DNA of 64,000 nucleotides from Camarhynchus parvulus (lineage: Eukaryota; Chordata; Aves; Passeriformes; Thraupidae), in NCBI RefSeq assembly GCF_901933205.1, contig NC_044572.1, positions 34,565,501 to 34,629,500 of the forward strand, written 5' to 3'. Positions 1 through 13,595 of the stretch are shown here, piece after piece. Below the pieces are notes generated by a model that was not told the origin of the DNA, did no database searches, and was given only the letters and a program-made list of their open reading frames with translations. Each line of letters starts with the position of its first letter. The first letter of the stretch is position 1. The translations under genes and the position numbers were made by a program.

Positions 1-2008
1 AGGTGTAAAATTATTTCAGTTACAGGAGAAGTACTTGAATACCACCTAGACAGTTGTGTGTTCAGAAGGTCTGGAAGTAAAATTGGATGGTTTTCTTCAT
101 TTTGTTGGTGTTACAGCATGAGCTAGTTTGAATATAATTTTTTCTTTCTTTTCTACAAATATTCCAGTGGAATTATTTTCAGCGCCAAAGGGAAATTTCT
201 GTAAGACCTTGTCATAGGCCATGTTTTTGCATTTTTCTTGTTTCCCTGCCAATCTGTAACCTCCCTGTCTTTCTAACACTTGGAAAACTTTCTGCATATT
301 TATGTCAGTTTCTGTGTCAGCTGATGTTGAAATAGGTTTAAAAACCACAGCCAGAACTTTTATTTACCCAAATATTTAGCTTTCAGTTTAACCTGACCCT
401 AGACTGAACACGTCTGAATTAAAGTAGCCCAACAAATCAGCTACTTTCTACCTCCTCTGACATGCGACTGGCTGTGTAGATACTCTGAGCTTGCCCTAAA
501 TATTATGAAGGGAGGGAAAGAAGCATGTAAAGGTCAATGCTGTGGTTTACTTGAAGGACAGTGGTTTGTTATAAGCTGCTGTGACTCAATTATTTTTGAT
601 ACTCTGTTTATCATATCTCAGCTGAAAGATGCTAGGAAAGCTTCTTAGCTAGAAGAGGCAGGTCTCACCAGCTTTTGTTTTCATGAAGGAACATAGACTA
701 TAAACTGCTTGCATGAAGCATGCTACTTGCTATATGTTTGCAGAAGACTTGTGTTTGGATCCCATCTTCGAGTAACACTGTAGAGGACATAAATTCTAAA
801 TTATGAGGCTTATTTTGACATTAAATCTTTTCAGCTGGATGATTTTTTTGTTGTTGCTTTAAAACAACGGGTATTTTTACAACACATGAGTATAACATAG
901 AAAGTATTCAGTTCCTTTCGATGATTTTGTTGCTGGGTGTAGAGACACGGCACTAGCATCTAGCAAGCAAATACATTCCTGTGGTGTTTTCAAAAGCATA
1001 TGAGAAACCATATGTTTTCATAGGAAAACAGCTGTTACCAAGCATATGCTTTCTGAGTAGAGTGAAACATTAAAAGGGCAAAGTAGGACCCCGGCTTGTC
1101 TTCTAGGTTGAATAAAGCTGGCAATAACTGTCTCTTTCAATGTACAGTGGCACTGCATGTAGATATTGCCATGTGGAGTTGTAGCTGGAAGGAGGGAGAC
1201 AGATTAACGTCCACAGTCTGCAGCTTGGAAGAGACAATATAAATCTCTGTCCTGCTCTGACCTGTGAATGCCTCTGTAGGAGTTATAGTAACAGACAAAT
1301 TAGCATAATGTAATTGGCTGGCAAGGTCAGCCCCTCTCCAGGAGCATTAGCAATGTTTACTGTAAGAAGAGACAGACCAAGTATTGTAGGGTAGTACATT
1401 GTCTGTCCTTTTTGAAGGAAGAATAATCATTTTGGACTCCCTACATCACAGACTCCACCATATCTTACTAAAATTCAGATAATCATATTTCTGCCTTAAA
1501 GCAAATAATCTAACAGAACAACAATGTATGTATTCTCTACTATCACACAAATCTTTATTCTTTATGGTTTTGCTTTGAACCTCATTGAATATACTTTTCT
1601 CTCTTTCTCTGTTGAATAGTTTTTTTCTGGATGCTAAACTTCCATATGCATTCCTGCCAGTACCTAATAAATCTTGTTGAGAGAATTAAAATTTCTGGTC
1701 ATATTAAATGAGACACAAATAGTAAATCCAGACAAACTTAGCAGCTTTCTTGTTTGGCTCTTTGAAAATGAAAACTCTGAGCAAAATTCTGGGCCAGCTC
1801 TAGCAATCCAGGCTCACTGAATCCAGCTTTGCAAACCTTGTCACATCTATAGGTAAGAAATGTGAGATGATGTGTTTTAATGGAGATCTCCCATTGAATC
1901 ACAAAGAGCTCTGGCTTTTCAGCCTTTGCTTTCAAAAACGAAAATTTGTAGCAAGCCTTTGAAATGAGTTCAAGCCTTTAGTTATGAAAATATTTGAGAA
2001 ATGGCTTT

Positions 2009-2045
2009 CAGGATATCATACAGGATATCATATCAGGATATCATA
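2009..2045. repeat. Three-copy 12-bp tandem repeat (CAGGATATCATA)
   Basis: CAGGATATCATA occurs at 2009-2020, 2021-2032 and 2034-2045, with one extra T between copies two and three. Each copy contains the palindrome GATATC. It looks like a small local duplication within the intron. Confidence 0.9.
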
Positions 2046-3042
2046 CATTGCCTTTTCTTATATAACCAACAGGAATGGTGAAGATTGTGATATTTAGTAC
2101 TGTCTGTGTCAGGGAGTTGCCACTGTAATTTTCCTAGACAATTGGCAGAAAGGCTGAAACACACACAGAATCACCTTCTGAGCACTATCTTACTGGAAAA
2201 CCTCTTTCCTTTTGCTTAGACAGTGTGATCCAATGGCTTTCCAGAGCACATTTCATTCTGTTGTCTTCTGGTGGTGAAGAAAAACCAGGTAGCATTTCCT
2301 GGACCCTGCAGTAGCTATTTTTTGAGTCTTGTGTATTAAAAATGTAAGTTAGGTTGGTTTCAAATGAGCAGTGTTCAAGGTTGAAGGGTAATATTGCTAC
2401 TCTTTAATGCACACACCCAGGAGCTAGCTGCTCTTGAGAACAGGATCATGGTACTACTTGTGCTAGGCTGGAACTCCTGACCCTCTTCTCTGTTCTTCAA
2501 CTTTCAGCTATCACATTGCTCAGGTTGTAAACATCCCACTGACAGCCACTTTCTAGGCAAAGCTGCTGTGTGGAGGAGAGCACTCAGAATTAACAATTCT
2601 CCAAGTGCAGCTAGGTTGTTGCTCAAGGATGCCTGCCTGCCCTGTTTTAATTCATGGCTTAGCTGAAACTCCTGCCTGAATCATGTTTTTCCTCCTTGAA
2701 TGAAGTTACTATCTGGCTGGGTCACACCAGGAAGACCAATTATACAGGAGGATGAATCATTTTTTACTTAGGAAAAGGAGCATTGTGGCTCCTCAGATGC
2801 AGTGAGAACTTCACCAAGGCATTTCAGAAGCATGTGGTACTCCAAAGGAATGGCATGTAATTTCCCCAGGATGGCTCCACACCACATTTAATTAGTGTGA
2901 CTGGAAGCGTGTACATCTGGATCATTGTCTGGTAGCATTATCAAATATAGTGCAGCTTCTTTGTTTTTCACTCCATTTCCTTCACTCAGAAAAGAAGCTG
3001 AGCCAAACATATCCTGCTTTTACAACTGAGAATTCACCCCCT

Positions 3043-3067
3043 TCATCATCATCACCACCACCACCAT
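3043..3067. repeat. Trinucleotide microsatellite (TCA)n/(CAC)n
   Basis: A run of ATC/TCA triplets passes into ACC/CAC triplets. It is short and imperfect. Confidence 0.8.
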
Positions 3068-6000
3068 ATGACCTCAGTTAGATTTTTAGCCTGACTCTTC
3101 TGAAATGGCTCACAATTTTTAGTGTCCATATTAGATGTGCAGCCAGGAATCTTTTAATTGGATACAATTTTCTGCAGATAATGAGCTCCCCTTTTCTGAA
3201 GAATAGATCCTGCAATGTTGTCTGGACTTTCTGGATTTGAGTATGCAGTCATTATTCTCCTTTACTGATTTACATGTCTTTCTCTCATGTTTACAGCTAC
3301 CAAATAACTGTTCTTTTGTCTTACATTTCTTTTAATGGTATTCATTATATAACTATTTTCTGTATTGGTTGAAGTATCTAGATTATGATTTCTTGTTAGT
3401 TTTGTGGGTTTGAAATGCATGCTGTTCTAAAGTCCTGTGGAGTTCTCTTACAAAAAAACCTTCTGCTGTGTCACTGCTGTGTTACATTGCCTTCCCAGGT
3501 ACACTGTGTTGTCTCTAAAATCTATTCCTTTCTCTTCACTTCCAAGCACTGTGTAGCTGTTGAAGGTCTTTGTCCTGTTTTACATGTAAGGCAGAATAAT
3601 TTGAAGTAGTTTGATCAAAATCATGCAGTAAATCTGTACAAGGGTGAGGAAAAGGATGGCTGTGCCGTTCCCAGTCTACCTGACCTGCAGAACACATTTG
3701 TTCTGTCCGAGGAGTTATATTTTTGACCTTTTCTGCTGTCCCTGTCCTGGGAAATTGTATGTCCAAGCTCCATACCAGCTTGCTTACTTGTTCTTTTTCC
3801 CATTAACAACAGCTCTTCTTCCAGAGAGCTCCATCTGTGTTTAAGACCAAGTCACATGCCTTCAGCAGTGGATGGTCAACTCTGTTTCTTGCAGAAGGAC
3901 CAATACTGGTTTATCTTTCTTCCAAGCATGTTTATTCTCCTTAGTCTTATTTTTTTCCCTGCCTCTCTGTCACTTGCTGAAACCAAGGCAGAGGTGGACA
4001 AGAGCTGCTTCTCCTTAACCAGACTGCTTACCAGCTTTGAAGATTCCGAGGACACTTTCTTGTAATCTCTGTTTGTCAGTAGCCCTTGCTGTACCCAGCA
4101 GAAGTGAACCTCCTTTAACTAGAAGTGTATCTAACATTTTGCCTTCAGTGTAGACACTCTGTTTGCCTTTCTAAACCTTACGTTTTTTAATTCTTATGGC
4201 TACAAAGGTTATTAGTTTTTTTCTGAAGGCTTCCAAATGATGTACTTAATTTTATTTAAGTTCTTTCAGTTCAAGATCTAAACTATACTAGCTCTCCTCT
4301 CCCAAAGCATCAATCTAAAATTGATTGAAGTGATTGTGGATCCTGCAAAACTGCATGATTGTCTTTGTGATTACTTCCCAGGAGACCTGGTGAATTAATT
4401 TGATCCTGACTTGACGTCTTGGTGTTGCTTTTAGGATTTTCACTGATCAAGATGATTTTCCTACCAGCTCACTTGAAAATCCACTTCATTGGTTAAACCT
4501 ATGATCTCTCGTTATGCTGCAAATGGTTTGTCTGGGTCTTTTTGAGAGCATCATTACCCTTCACTCCTGGACCTTTCCCAGCCTTTTGTTGGAGTGACCA
4601 TGTAGTACTAGCCTGCCTGGCCCAACACAGCTGGCACAGTGGCTTGGGGGTAACAGAATATTTAGGAGATGCATTTTATTACCAGGGTAGCAGCATTTCC
4701 ACTTGACTTCTTAGCAGAAAAGTTAAACCTGCTGGTTTTCTGCTTGAAACTGCCTGAATGGAAAAATCACTGGCTGTTTTGTTGCTACCATCCTTGCTCT
4801 CTTTCCCAACTGCTCTGTCTAAAAAATGTTCTGGTCATTGAGTGCAGTCAACAGCCCGGGCTGTAACTCATGCATGATGCCAATAACTTATGCCACTGAA
4901 ATCAATGATGAGAATTTTAAAGAAGCTCTAAATAAAATGCAACAAATTTAGATGCCAAAGCGCTGTCTCTGTGAATTTGCTATTAACAGATTATAAATGG
5001 TTTGCATAATGTTGAAAAGCCTAGTGCCTTCAGTTAGCAGTATCAAAGGTTTGTTTAAAGCAATTCCTGGAGGAGTGCTGCCCTCCCCTTCCCAGCTTTC
5101 TGTTTCATGATGGATAAAAACAAAACTCCTTACAATAAAGAAAGGAAGGCCAGGTTTTCAACTACCCTCTGACTGGCCTCCAGATCTGGCAGCTACTTTT
5201 GGATGTCTAATTGCTTGTCCTGCAAAAGTTGACATGCACCTACTTTGGGAAGGTTCTTTGAGTACCCACTTAGTATGTGCACTCTGTCTGATTTACAGAA
5301 ATGAAACGATAGTGCTGGAAAAAACTCAAGCAGAGTTATAATTCTGTTTCTTTTAATTTTTATCTATTTATTTAAACTTTTCTGGTCTTCTCAATTCACA
5401 GATAAGTACTAGATGCAAGGAAACAGTGGAAAGTAAAGGACAAGGCACTGGACTGGGAGAAAAGAGCCCTTGCATTGAGTCCTGATATTAGGCTAAACAA
5501 TTCCCTTTCTCTTTTTCTTCTTTCCTCTTTCCTTGTTTTGTCTCTGGTCTCTGAGGCTTGTGGACAAGTGTTGTCCCTCAATGTGTCTATAAATGTTTTA
5601 CCACAGTAAGGCCTTGATTTCAACTAAGGCCTTTAGGAATTACACCTAGTAAGTATCCTAGCAAATTTCTTTTCTTCTTCTCATGTTTCTTAGCAGCCCT
5701 TCTCCTTTTGAAATGCATGGCAAGCTCCCTTGTTTACAGCAATCTAATGGGACCATAATTCTGTCCCTGAGATAATATTACAGATATAAGTCAGTTTTGC
5801 CTTAGACAAAGTTCTATGGAGAATGTATTTTCTTATAAACACGCTTTTTATAAAAGGGTTTGTTGTTTTGTGTTTACTGGTGTTCCATCTGCTCTAGAGA
5901 ATACATTTGAGAAAAACTAGCTCCAGCATGGCATATAATGTTTCATTAGCAGTCATAACCTTGTTTATTTGCTTTTTAAAATTGTATTTAGAAAAGGAAA

Positions 6001-9000
6001 TCACTTTGCACCCTTGACATGCTGCCAGGTTCCTGTTTATAAATGTCACAATAGGCAACTTAGAAGAAATGAAATGGTCAGTTTATGGCTTTTGCATAAA
6101 GAATGAGAGAACTGGGTAGAGCCAGGCAGCCAGTTGTGCTCCCCCTGTTTTTTAGCCTCCCAATTAGCAGGAGTTAATGTGGTGTTAGCAGTGCAAAACA
6201 CCCTGAGTGACCCAAACTGGGCTTTGCACACTTAGTGTAACTGATCTTCAGCTGAACAGAAGAAGCTCTTTGTGCTATGTTGCTTTAAGTGGTTATATTG
6301 GACAAGAAATTGTGCATGAAACAAGCAACCCTGAGGAAAAATGGGAAATATCTGTAGGAAACTTCAAGACATAAGCATGCAATCTGATGTCATCTTTTCC
6401 CATGGAGAAGCTATTTCCTTTCAAACTCTGGTGAAACCAAACTTCCAAAGTTTCCTTCTCCTTTAAAATATGTTCCTTTACATCACTTTTGTTTCCTTTG
6501 CTCTAGTAAATGGTTTATCATGGGTACCTCTGGTATACACCATATATTACTTACTCTGTGTGTGTAAAGAAGGCTTCATGTGTTGCAAGCATAGTCTGGA
6601 CAGACATGCTGTAAAGGGCACGAGAAGGGTAGTGGGGGAAGAGGGGAGGGAATTGTGGAAGACAAGGGTCATCTTTCAGTATTCATTTCTACTGATAATT
6701 AGAGGGCACCACTGAACGACTGTAATTAGATCATGTCAAAAAAATTAAGATAAAAGACCAAAAATTCTAAGTATCCTGCATTTTGTTCACAGTATCAGAG
6801 GAGTCAGAGCATTAGCTATGAGAGCAGCCAAAGTGGAGGACAGGCATGGAGGCTTGTCTTGCCCATGGAAGGAGTTCATGGGCATTTCCCTGAGAAGGTG
6901 CCAGGGAGGGACTGGAGGAGGTGACAGTGCTCCCTGGGTGCCCCAGGGGCAGAGGCACAGCGGGGGCAGCCAGAGCTTGGCCTGCAGCACCAGCAGCATT
7001 ACAGAGATTTTGTGCAGGGCTGTCACCCTTTAGGCAGAGGCAGCAGCCTTAAGAGGATTAGTAGTGCTTAAATGGGCCCTTTGGACTTTGAGTTACAGTG
7101 GTGACTGCTAGAGCCTTGAGATGGCTTATACCTGGCTTAGCACTTCATATGTCTGTCCTGTGTCCTGTGCCACGCTGCTTAGCAGTGCTGTGCAGTTTGC
7201 TGGAGATTAGCAGATGAGGCTTGCATCACTCAGTGTATCTCAGAAAGCCTTTCTGATAACATATGAACAGCTATTGAAAGAAAACAGGATAAAAAGATTA
7301 TTTATGGTTTTTCTTTTTTATTTTGTTTTGTTTTGTACCTCTTGAGGAGCAACCAGCATGTCTATGCTTAAGAATAACCCATCCTAACTTAAAACAACAC
7401 GGAATTTTCCCTGCATGTTCCAACACAGATATTTAGGATAAAATTTTGCAAAGCTCCTGCCAGCCCCAGTACACAAGTCTGATCTATTAATTAACAGTGA
7501 TTGTCTAAGGCTCCAAAAACTGAGAGCATTTTGTAAAAAGGACAAGGGTTACTGAAGTTCAGAGATACCTTTAGAAATGTTATCTTTTTTGGTCAATAAA
7601 TTCTAGTCCTGGCGCTCCAGTGCCGTGTTTGGGTGGCAGTTCACTCTGGTCTGCAAACTGCTGGTGGTCGCAAAGCTGTGCTAAGTCATCTGCATCTGGT
7701 CTGTGGAACCATCTTGCCTTAATTACACATTTTATGATAAGAGCACAGAGTGCTCTGTGTGAAATTCAGAGGGTTGACAGAGGTCTGTGATCCAAAAAAT
7801 TGGAAACCAGTGGCTGAGACTGATAAGTACAGATTCAAAGCTTTATGATTTCAGTGAGAGCAATGTTTCCCTTCTTTCCCCATCTGCCTATCATTACTTG
7901 TCATTCTTGAGTAAGGAGTTTAATTTTTCTTTACATTTTTACCCCTTTGGAGATCAGGTTGATAACATTTGACTGAGCAGCCGTGCCTGGGGTTCAAGAA
8001 GTCAGATATACCCATACTGCTCCTGGCCCTTCAGTCTCCAGTGTGGTGTGGATAGCTAGCGCGTCCACTTTAGGGGGAGATTTTGGATGGGGCCCTTGGG
8101 GGAAGGAAAGAGGCCTTCTCCATTCTGGGATGTATCATACCTGCTGTTTCTTGTAATGTGCCATTTTTATCAGGTAGCTGTTAAGTGAGCATTTGCCTTT
8201 CTTTGAAATGTTTTGAGGAATAGATCCTTTGGCATGAGTTCTGTATTTTTATGTGTCAGCCTCACTCAGTGACTTCATACCTCTTGCTAAGTAGGGGAGT
8301 TAAATGGATTTTAGCAGTCTGCAATAAGATCTTCATAGTGCTTTGTCCTTATGCTTAATGTTACTACACAGCATTCTCCAGCAGTTTCTCTCTGTGTCCT
8401 TTATTTTCTGGTTTAGTGCTTTTCCTCATTCGAAGCTCTACAGATGTTACAGTTTAAAAAAAAAAGAGGAAAAGGTATTGCATTTCAGTCTCCACCAAGT
8501 TTACTCACCCATCTCTTGCATAATGGAACTTTTTCTTTTTTTTTTTTAATTTAAATCTTGATAGTAGGCTTTCTTTTTCCTGTAAACCTTCAATTGCATT
8601 AGTAACATAATTCATTTTTTATCTCTGGTTTCTTCCCTAGTTCCTCATCTGTGTTTACTGGCCCTGAGTGGGCAGCAGGCTTAGTTCTGTGCTTAAAGGA
8701 GTTTAGATTTTGCATGCCAGTTACAGATGAAACAGTTGTGATGGGCTGGTGTGAGGGTGTTTTCCTTCCACTCTGACCTGAGTCAAGAGAAAAAAAATGA
8801 ATTGGTGCTGCTTCTGGGGAGACTTGCTAACTTTTGTTTTCAAATTATCTTTTTATTCTGTCAGGAGAGAATTCATAGAGGCTCAGTAATTTTGATGGAG
8901 ATTATATATGATGAAAAGAACTTTGAAGCTTGCCTTAATTTGCCACATTTAATCTATCATTTTCTTTGCAACAATGTCTTCCAGGTTTTTAAGCCAGCAG

Positions 9001-10573
9001 GTTCTTAGGTTGTGTAAGCAGTATGTGCAGTGAGTGAGTGTGTCGCTGGAGGCTTCCACTCATGTATCTTTTATATATTGTGAAGTTAGGGTCTCAGTAA
9101 TCAGGAAAGACATGACTGTACACTTCTTAAAAGTGCACATGAAGCTGCCATTTAAATGTGTATTCTCTTAGGATATTTTTCCTTGTTAAAATATATTCAT
9201 TGAGAGGACAGCCTGTATAAATTCTAAAGTACTGTTGTATATTTGATTTCTCTCTATATTTTTTTAAGTGGATGCCTTTTTCTTGAATTATGTGAAAATA
9301 TTTTAAGTTGTTGTGCAGGAAAATATGGATAGATGATATTTTGCATAAAACAAAAGTATGCAAAAAGTTGTTTTGTTTGCGTTTAAATTAACTATGATTT
9401 TTTTTTGTTTTTAATGGAAAATACCTTCTGACTTGAGAATTTATATAACAGTCAGTCTGCAAAATACCTTTACATACAATTGGTTGTAGGTTACGCCTCT
9501 ATTGATCTAAAAGCTTACACAGAACAATCCTGAATAGTCTGCAGTTCATGTAAAACTGGTGTTTGCAATTCTTGGTAAGCCTCACAGTTAAAAAATAAGA
9601 GTAGGAAAATAAAAACAGACTTTGGTTCAGAAACTAGATCTTATAGTTTAAAACCACAAACAAACCCTGAAACTCAGAATATTACAGTAGATTGTGAAGG
9701 ATGGATCAGTCGTCTTCATCCTTTGAGTTCAGTAGATGGCGGTTGATGTGAGGTGGTGCTGTGTGAAATGGATGAGTGTTTCTCTGGAAGAACCAGGGTT
9801 TAGGGGAATTGGTGACTGTCTGGGTGTATTTTGCCTGTGTTTGTGTAGCTGTCATTTCTCTGCTGTGCTTGCCAACAGGGTGTGTGTTCTTGCGGAGTGA
9901 TGTGTAATCCTCTCCACCAGAACATGGAAGCATGACTTCAAGAAGTTTTTAGCCTTTAGAAAAAAGGAGTGTGTTTGTCTATCCAAACTTAAATGGTTGC
10001 ACGTGGGAGAAAAATGCTCAAATGTTTTCTTCAAAGTCTGAAGCTAAAATGGGCCATGAAGTGTAACTGGGGAGAAGTTAATATGATGATGATGATCTGC
10101 ATGCTTTCCTCTTGCATCTGGAAAGGTTGAGAATGAACACGTTGAATTAAAAGTGGTTTGTGGATATGGTTTATTGCTTTTGGGTTTATTTGTTTGGGTG
10201 TTAAATACCGATGGAGAGTACTACATGAGCACATGGGTGAGGGGAGCATTTCTATAAAAGCTCTTCAGTGTTATAATTCTAGTTTCTGCTTCCTTGGGAG
10301 TGACTGGAAATTTCGGTGAGGATGAAACTTAGTCCTAAAGGACATAAATTCCTCTTCATACATTGGATCTTAATTAAGATTCACAAAATTAAGCTTAAGA
10401 GCATGTCTTTTGTGTCTCTACAGCTCCTGACATATGGGTGGCCTGCTCTCTGTGTGAACACTTAGGTTCAGTTTAATAAAATAGATAATAATGATAAGAT
10501 CATATGTCCTCTTCTGATGCTTAAGCACAGTAGAGAAGATACCTGAGAAAACTCCAAGTGTGTGTGTGGGTGT

Positions 10574-10592
10574 CATACTCTCTCAGAGTATG
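10574..10592. repeat. Short perfect inverted repeat (8-bp arms, 3-nt loop)
   Basis: CATACTCT and AGAGTATG are separated by CTC, next to a short TG-rich stretch. No function can be inferred. Confidence 0.7.
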
Positions 10593-13331
10593 GATGGGTC
10601 TTGGGAATGTTAAAAGCAGAGGGAGATCTCATGTAGACTTCTCTGAGCTGGAATGGTGGGATCTCCACACCTACTATCAAATAATCTTTACCATGGGCTT
10701 AAGAGCTGGAGGATAATGATAAGGGGAGTCAAAGGAAATTTTATTCATGGATGCCTGGTAGAAGAACATGAAGAACTCCTTAAAAGTAGAATTGGAAGCA
10801 ACACAACCAAACAACAATTCAATATATGAAGTGGAGGTCTCAGTTTCAGTCAATGTTGCTGAGTTTTTCCTCTCTCTATAAGGGCCCAAAGTCGAGTCTG
10901 CAAGGAGCTTGTTAATATCCCATCCAGATCCATTCAGAACCAGATGCAGAGCCAACACAGCAAAACCATTTTGGGAGGTCTGAAGACTGGCTGCATCACA
11001 CATGCAATGAGCCTAGCCTTGCTGTGCTGGTGGTAGAGAGTCATTCTGCATGTCATGATGCGCACAGCGAGATCAGCTGGGCTTAGTGTCAGATCTGCTG
11101 TGCAGCACCTTCCTGCTGCCTTTCGGAGCATGCTTGCTGTCCTTAAAGTATGAACTTCCTTGAACTTCTCTGTAGATTCACAAGCATCTCACTGATGCAA
11201 GTTATTCTGAGATTGCCAAATCCTTTTCTTATGAATGTCAGAATTATGCTGAGTTTAACATTTTGTTGGGAAACCTTAGGCTTTCTCTTGGCAGCGTGGT
11301 ATACGCTTGCCCAACAGCAGTGCTTGCATTACTGAGAAGAATGGACATCTGAAAGTGTTGACAGGCTTTCACTCTGCTTTTCCTTTCCATGCATCACATA
11401 CTCAACCTACTTTTTGAAAAGATGTAGCTTACTGGAAATTGATAAAATTTTGAAACATTTCTGGAAGTTTATGCATTTAAGATAACAACTACAATGTCTT
11501 ATGGGCAAACAAAATTTTCCATATCCATCATAATTAATCTGTTTGTACGTTAGAGAGCTCTGTAATTATAGAAGAAAATTTAAAAAGAAGGAAAAGAGAA
11601 AGAAAATACCTAGTTTAGGAGGACAGGAATCTCATATTAAATCTTTAAGTTCTGCCCTGCCATGGTACAACAAAGTCCAGCAAAACTCTGGGCAAGTGCC
11701 AGGGTACCAGTTGTCTAAGGCTTGTGATAGATTTCCATCGTCCATTCCCAGGCCTTGCAGATTCATGGCACTGTACATGGTTCCTTTAGAGATAATTTTA
11801 GGAAGAGATAGCATTAAAATATTGACTGTACATGGATAGATATTAGATCTGGTTTTGCAAAATCTGGTCATGATAAAAAAACCAGGTTTGAATCCTGAGC
11901 TAGATTTGGCCATATATATTTTTTAAAAACTGAACAGGCTTTTCATCAGAAACCAGTAATGTGTTGAAGAAGTGACATTTTAATAGGAATGTGGTAGGTG
12001 AGGAAGAACATCTTTTGGAGAAGTTTTTATATATCTAGGGTTATTGCCTGATGGTCATGACATTCTTCTGTGCTATGACATATTACAGTTAAGACCTGAT
12101 TCATAATGTGTAAATTATTTACTGTAAGAGGAACTCAAAGCTGAGTCCTCTTCACTCCAGGTGAGGTGGTGTAACCATTCAACGGTCGGCAGCACCTCTG
12201 CCTCTTTACACGTTAATGAAGACTGGAACAACTCCTTTAAGAGAAACAGAGATCCCTGTGTCCACACTGTTCTGGGAAATCACATGAAATATATAAAATT
12301 GGGAGCTAAGGGGATAACAGCTAATGCCTTCAATTGGGGTCCTCTAATTATTTGCTCTCTTTTTCCATGAGGTGTAGTTCTTTATTTGGCTCATAATACA
12401 ATCTTTCTTTAGGTCTGGGATTCAACATGTTGTGTGCCTCTTCTGTTTTCCACATTTGATCAGAGCTCTGAGTTCCTTTCCCACCAGCTTTATCTACCAA
12501 TATTTTGCAGTAGTTGTATATTTTTCCTAGACAAATTGACTCATAAATTATAATTTTGAATGAAATAGAACTTTGTTTTTTTTAATCCTGAGTATTGCAG
12601 TGGTTAGGAGGGTGCTTTGTGTGAGTTTTAGTGGCAGTGTGTGTATAAGGGTTTTTTTGTTCCCGTTTTCCTCAGCCTAGCATGAGGTGACAATGGAAAG
12701 TTTCTTTTCCTCTTGCTGCTAACAATTCACACGTTGATGCCTGATAGGAAAAATAATGCTCTCAAGGTTACCGTATTTTTCATGTGTATACATTGTGGCT
12801 TATCTCTGGCTTGAGAGTTTTGTTTGTTTTTAAACCCAGGCCAAGTCAAACCCTGCGGTTTAGTAGCAGTGTGTGCTGTGTGTACAGGCATAGCAGCAGA
12901 GAAGTCCTATTCCATGGCTCCTTCCTTAGCAGTATCCTGGCCCCTTGCTGGTTGTTTGCTCAGTGGATATGAGTTATCTGTGAACTTCTGGTTTTTTTTG
13001 GTTTTAAGAACTTTTTAAGAGCTCTGAGTTACCTGAAGCAAAGGTTATATGTGGTGAAATACAGTGCTGTTCTAAGCCTCTGGGATATTTTTGCTCTACA
13101 AAATCTATGGAGGCCAATAGAAGTGGCTGTTTCATGGTGTGCTGTGTACTGTTTGTTAGTTTGGGGCTGTAAAACTTGATTTGCTTGTCAGTCTAAGCAG
13201 AGGCAGTACACATAAACAGCCCATGCCCTAAATCAAGGTGTCATGTGCTCATATCATGTTCAGTTAGGAGAAATATGTGCTAAATATCCCCATTATATAT
13301 CACAAGACAGAATCACAGAAGAGTGGTTAGT

Positions 13332-13373
13332 CAACCTGTGGGTATTTTTACCCAACCTATGGGTATTTTTCCA
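13332..13373. repeat. Two-copy 21-bp tandem repeat upstream of the CREB5 exon
   Basis: The unit begins CAACCTGTGGGTATTTTTAC and is repeated once with a G-to-A change and a change at its end. A partial third ACCTGTG follows. It ends about 220 bases before the exon. Confidence 0.85.
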
Positions 13374-13530
13374 CCTGTGAAAGTAAATATTTCTTTTTCA
13401 TTTCTTTATTGTTGTTGGTTATAACAAGATCTATTGACTTGGGATCTACCAGGAGCTAGTAACTTTTCATGTTGTTGTTACTTTCAGATTCCTAATAGAA
13501 TTCCTGTAGAACAGAAAACCAAGATAAGAC

Positions 13531-13554
13531 ATTTATTTATTTATTTATTTATTT
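13531..13554. repeat. (ATTT)6 microsatellite close to the splice acceptor
   Basis: Six perfect ATTT units lie just upstream of the pyrimidine tract that leads into the exon. Length change here would alter spacing between any branch point and the acceptor. I infer this from position only. Confidence 0.9.
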
Positions 13555-13595
13555 TCATTTTCTTCCACCATCTCCCATTTCCCTTCTTCTCACAG
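13553..13595 (+). promoter_or_regulatory. CREB5: 3' splice site: polypyrimidine tract and CACAG acceptor
   Basis: A pyrimidine-dominated tract of about 40 bases ends in TTCTTCTCACAG at 13595. The next codons read Asn-Ile-Ser-Met-His, the start of the known CREB5 segment, which fixes this AG as the acceptor. The exon then begins in phase 0. Confidence 0.9.

Larger units (their letters stand above)
1..13595 (+). other. CREB5: CREB5 intron, 3' part (upstream of the exon)
   Basis: No coding segment is recognisable in this stretch. The exon before 13596 in CREB5 should encode the end of the zinc-finger/transactivation region (rich in Asp, Glu and Lys). I looked for it here and did not find it, so the intron is at least 13.6 kb long. 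Open frames are short (at most 108 codons) and have no recognisable domain. The content is AT-rich unique DNA with small tandem repeats, which are listed separately. A somewhat GC-richer, G-rich patch lies at about 6800-7040, but I cannot assign it to any known element. The intron call follows from the position and strand of the exon. Confidence 0.8.

Noticed and set aside
6787..7033. GC-richer patch with open frames on both strands
   Set aside because: Open frames on both strands are expected in GC-rich DNA. No CpG-island density, domain or known repeat was recognised.
11880..11900. GGTTTGAATCCTG, resembling a tRNA B box
   Set aside because: No A box, acceptor stem or cloverleaf could be found around it.
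13310..13322. AGAATCACAGAA, resembling the start of a reversed CR1 3' end
   Set aside because: The similarity stops after about a dozen bases, so it is too short to call.
13434..13595. Open frame extending upstream from the CREB5 exon
   Set aside because: It crosses the (ATTT) repeat and the pyrimidine tract and contains the acceptor. It is intronic read-through, not coding sequence.
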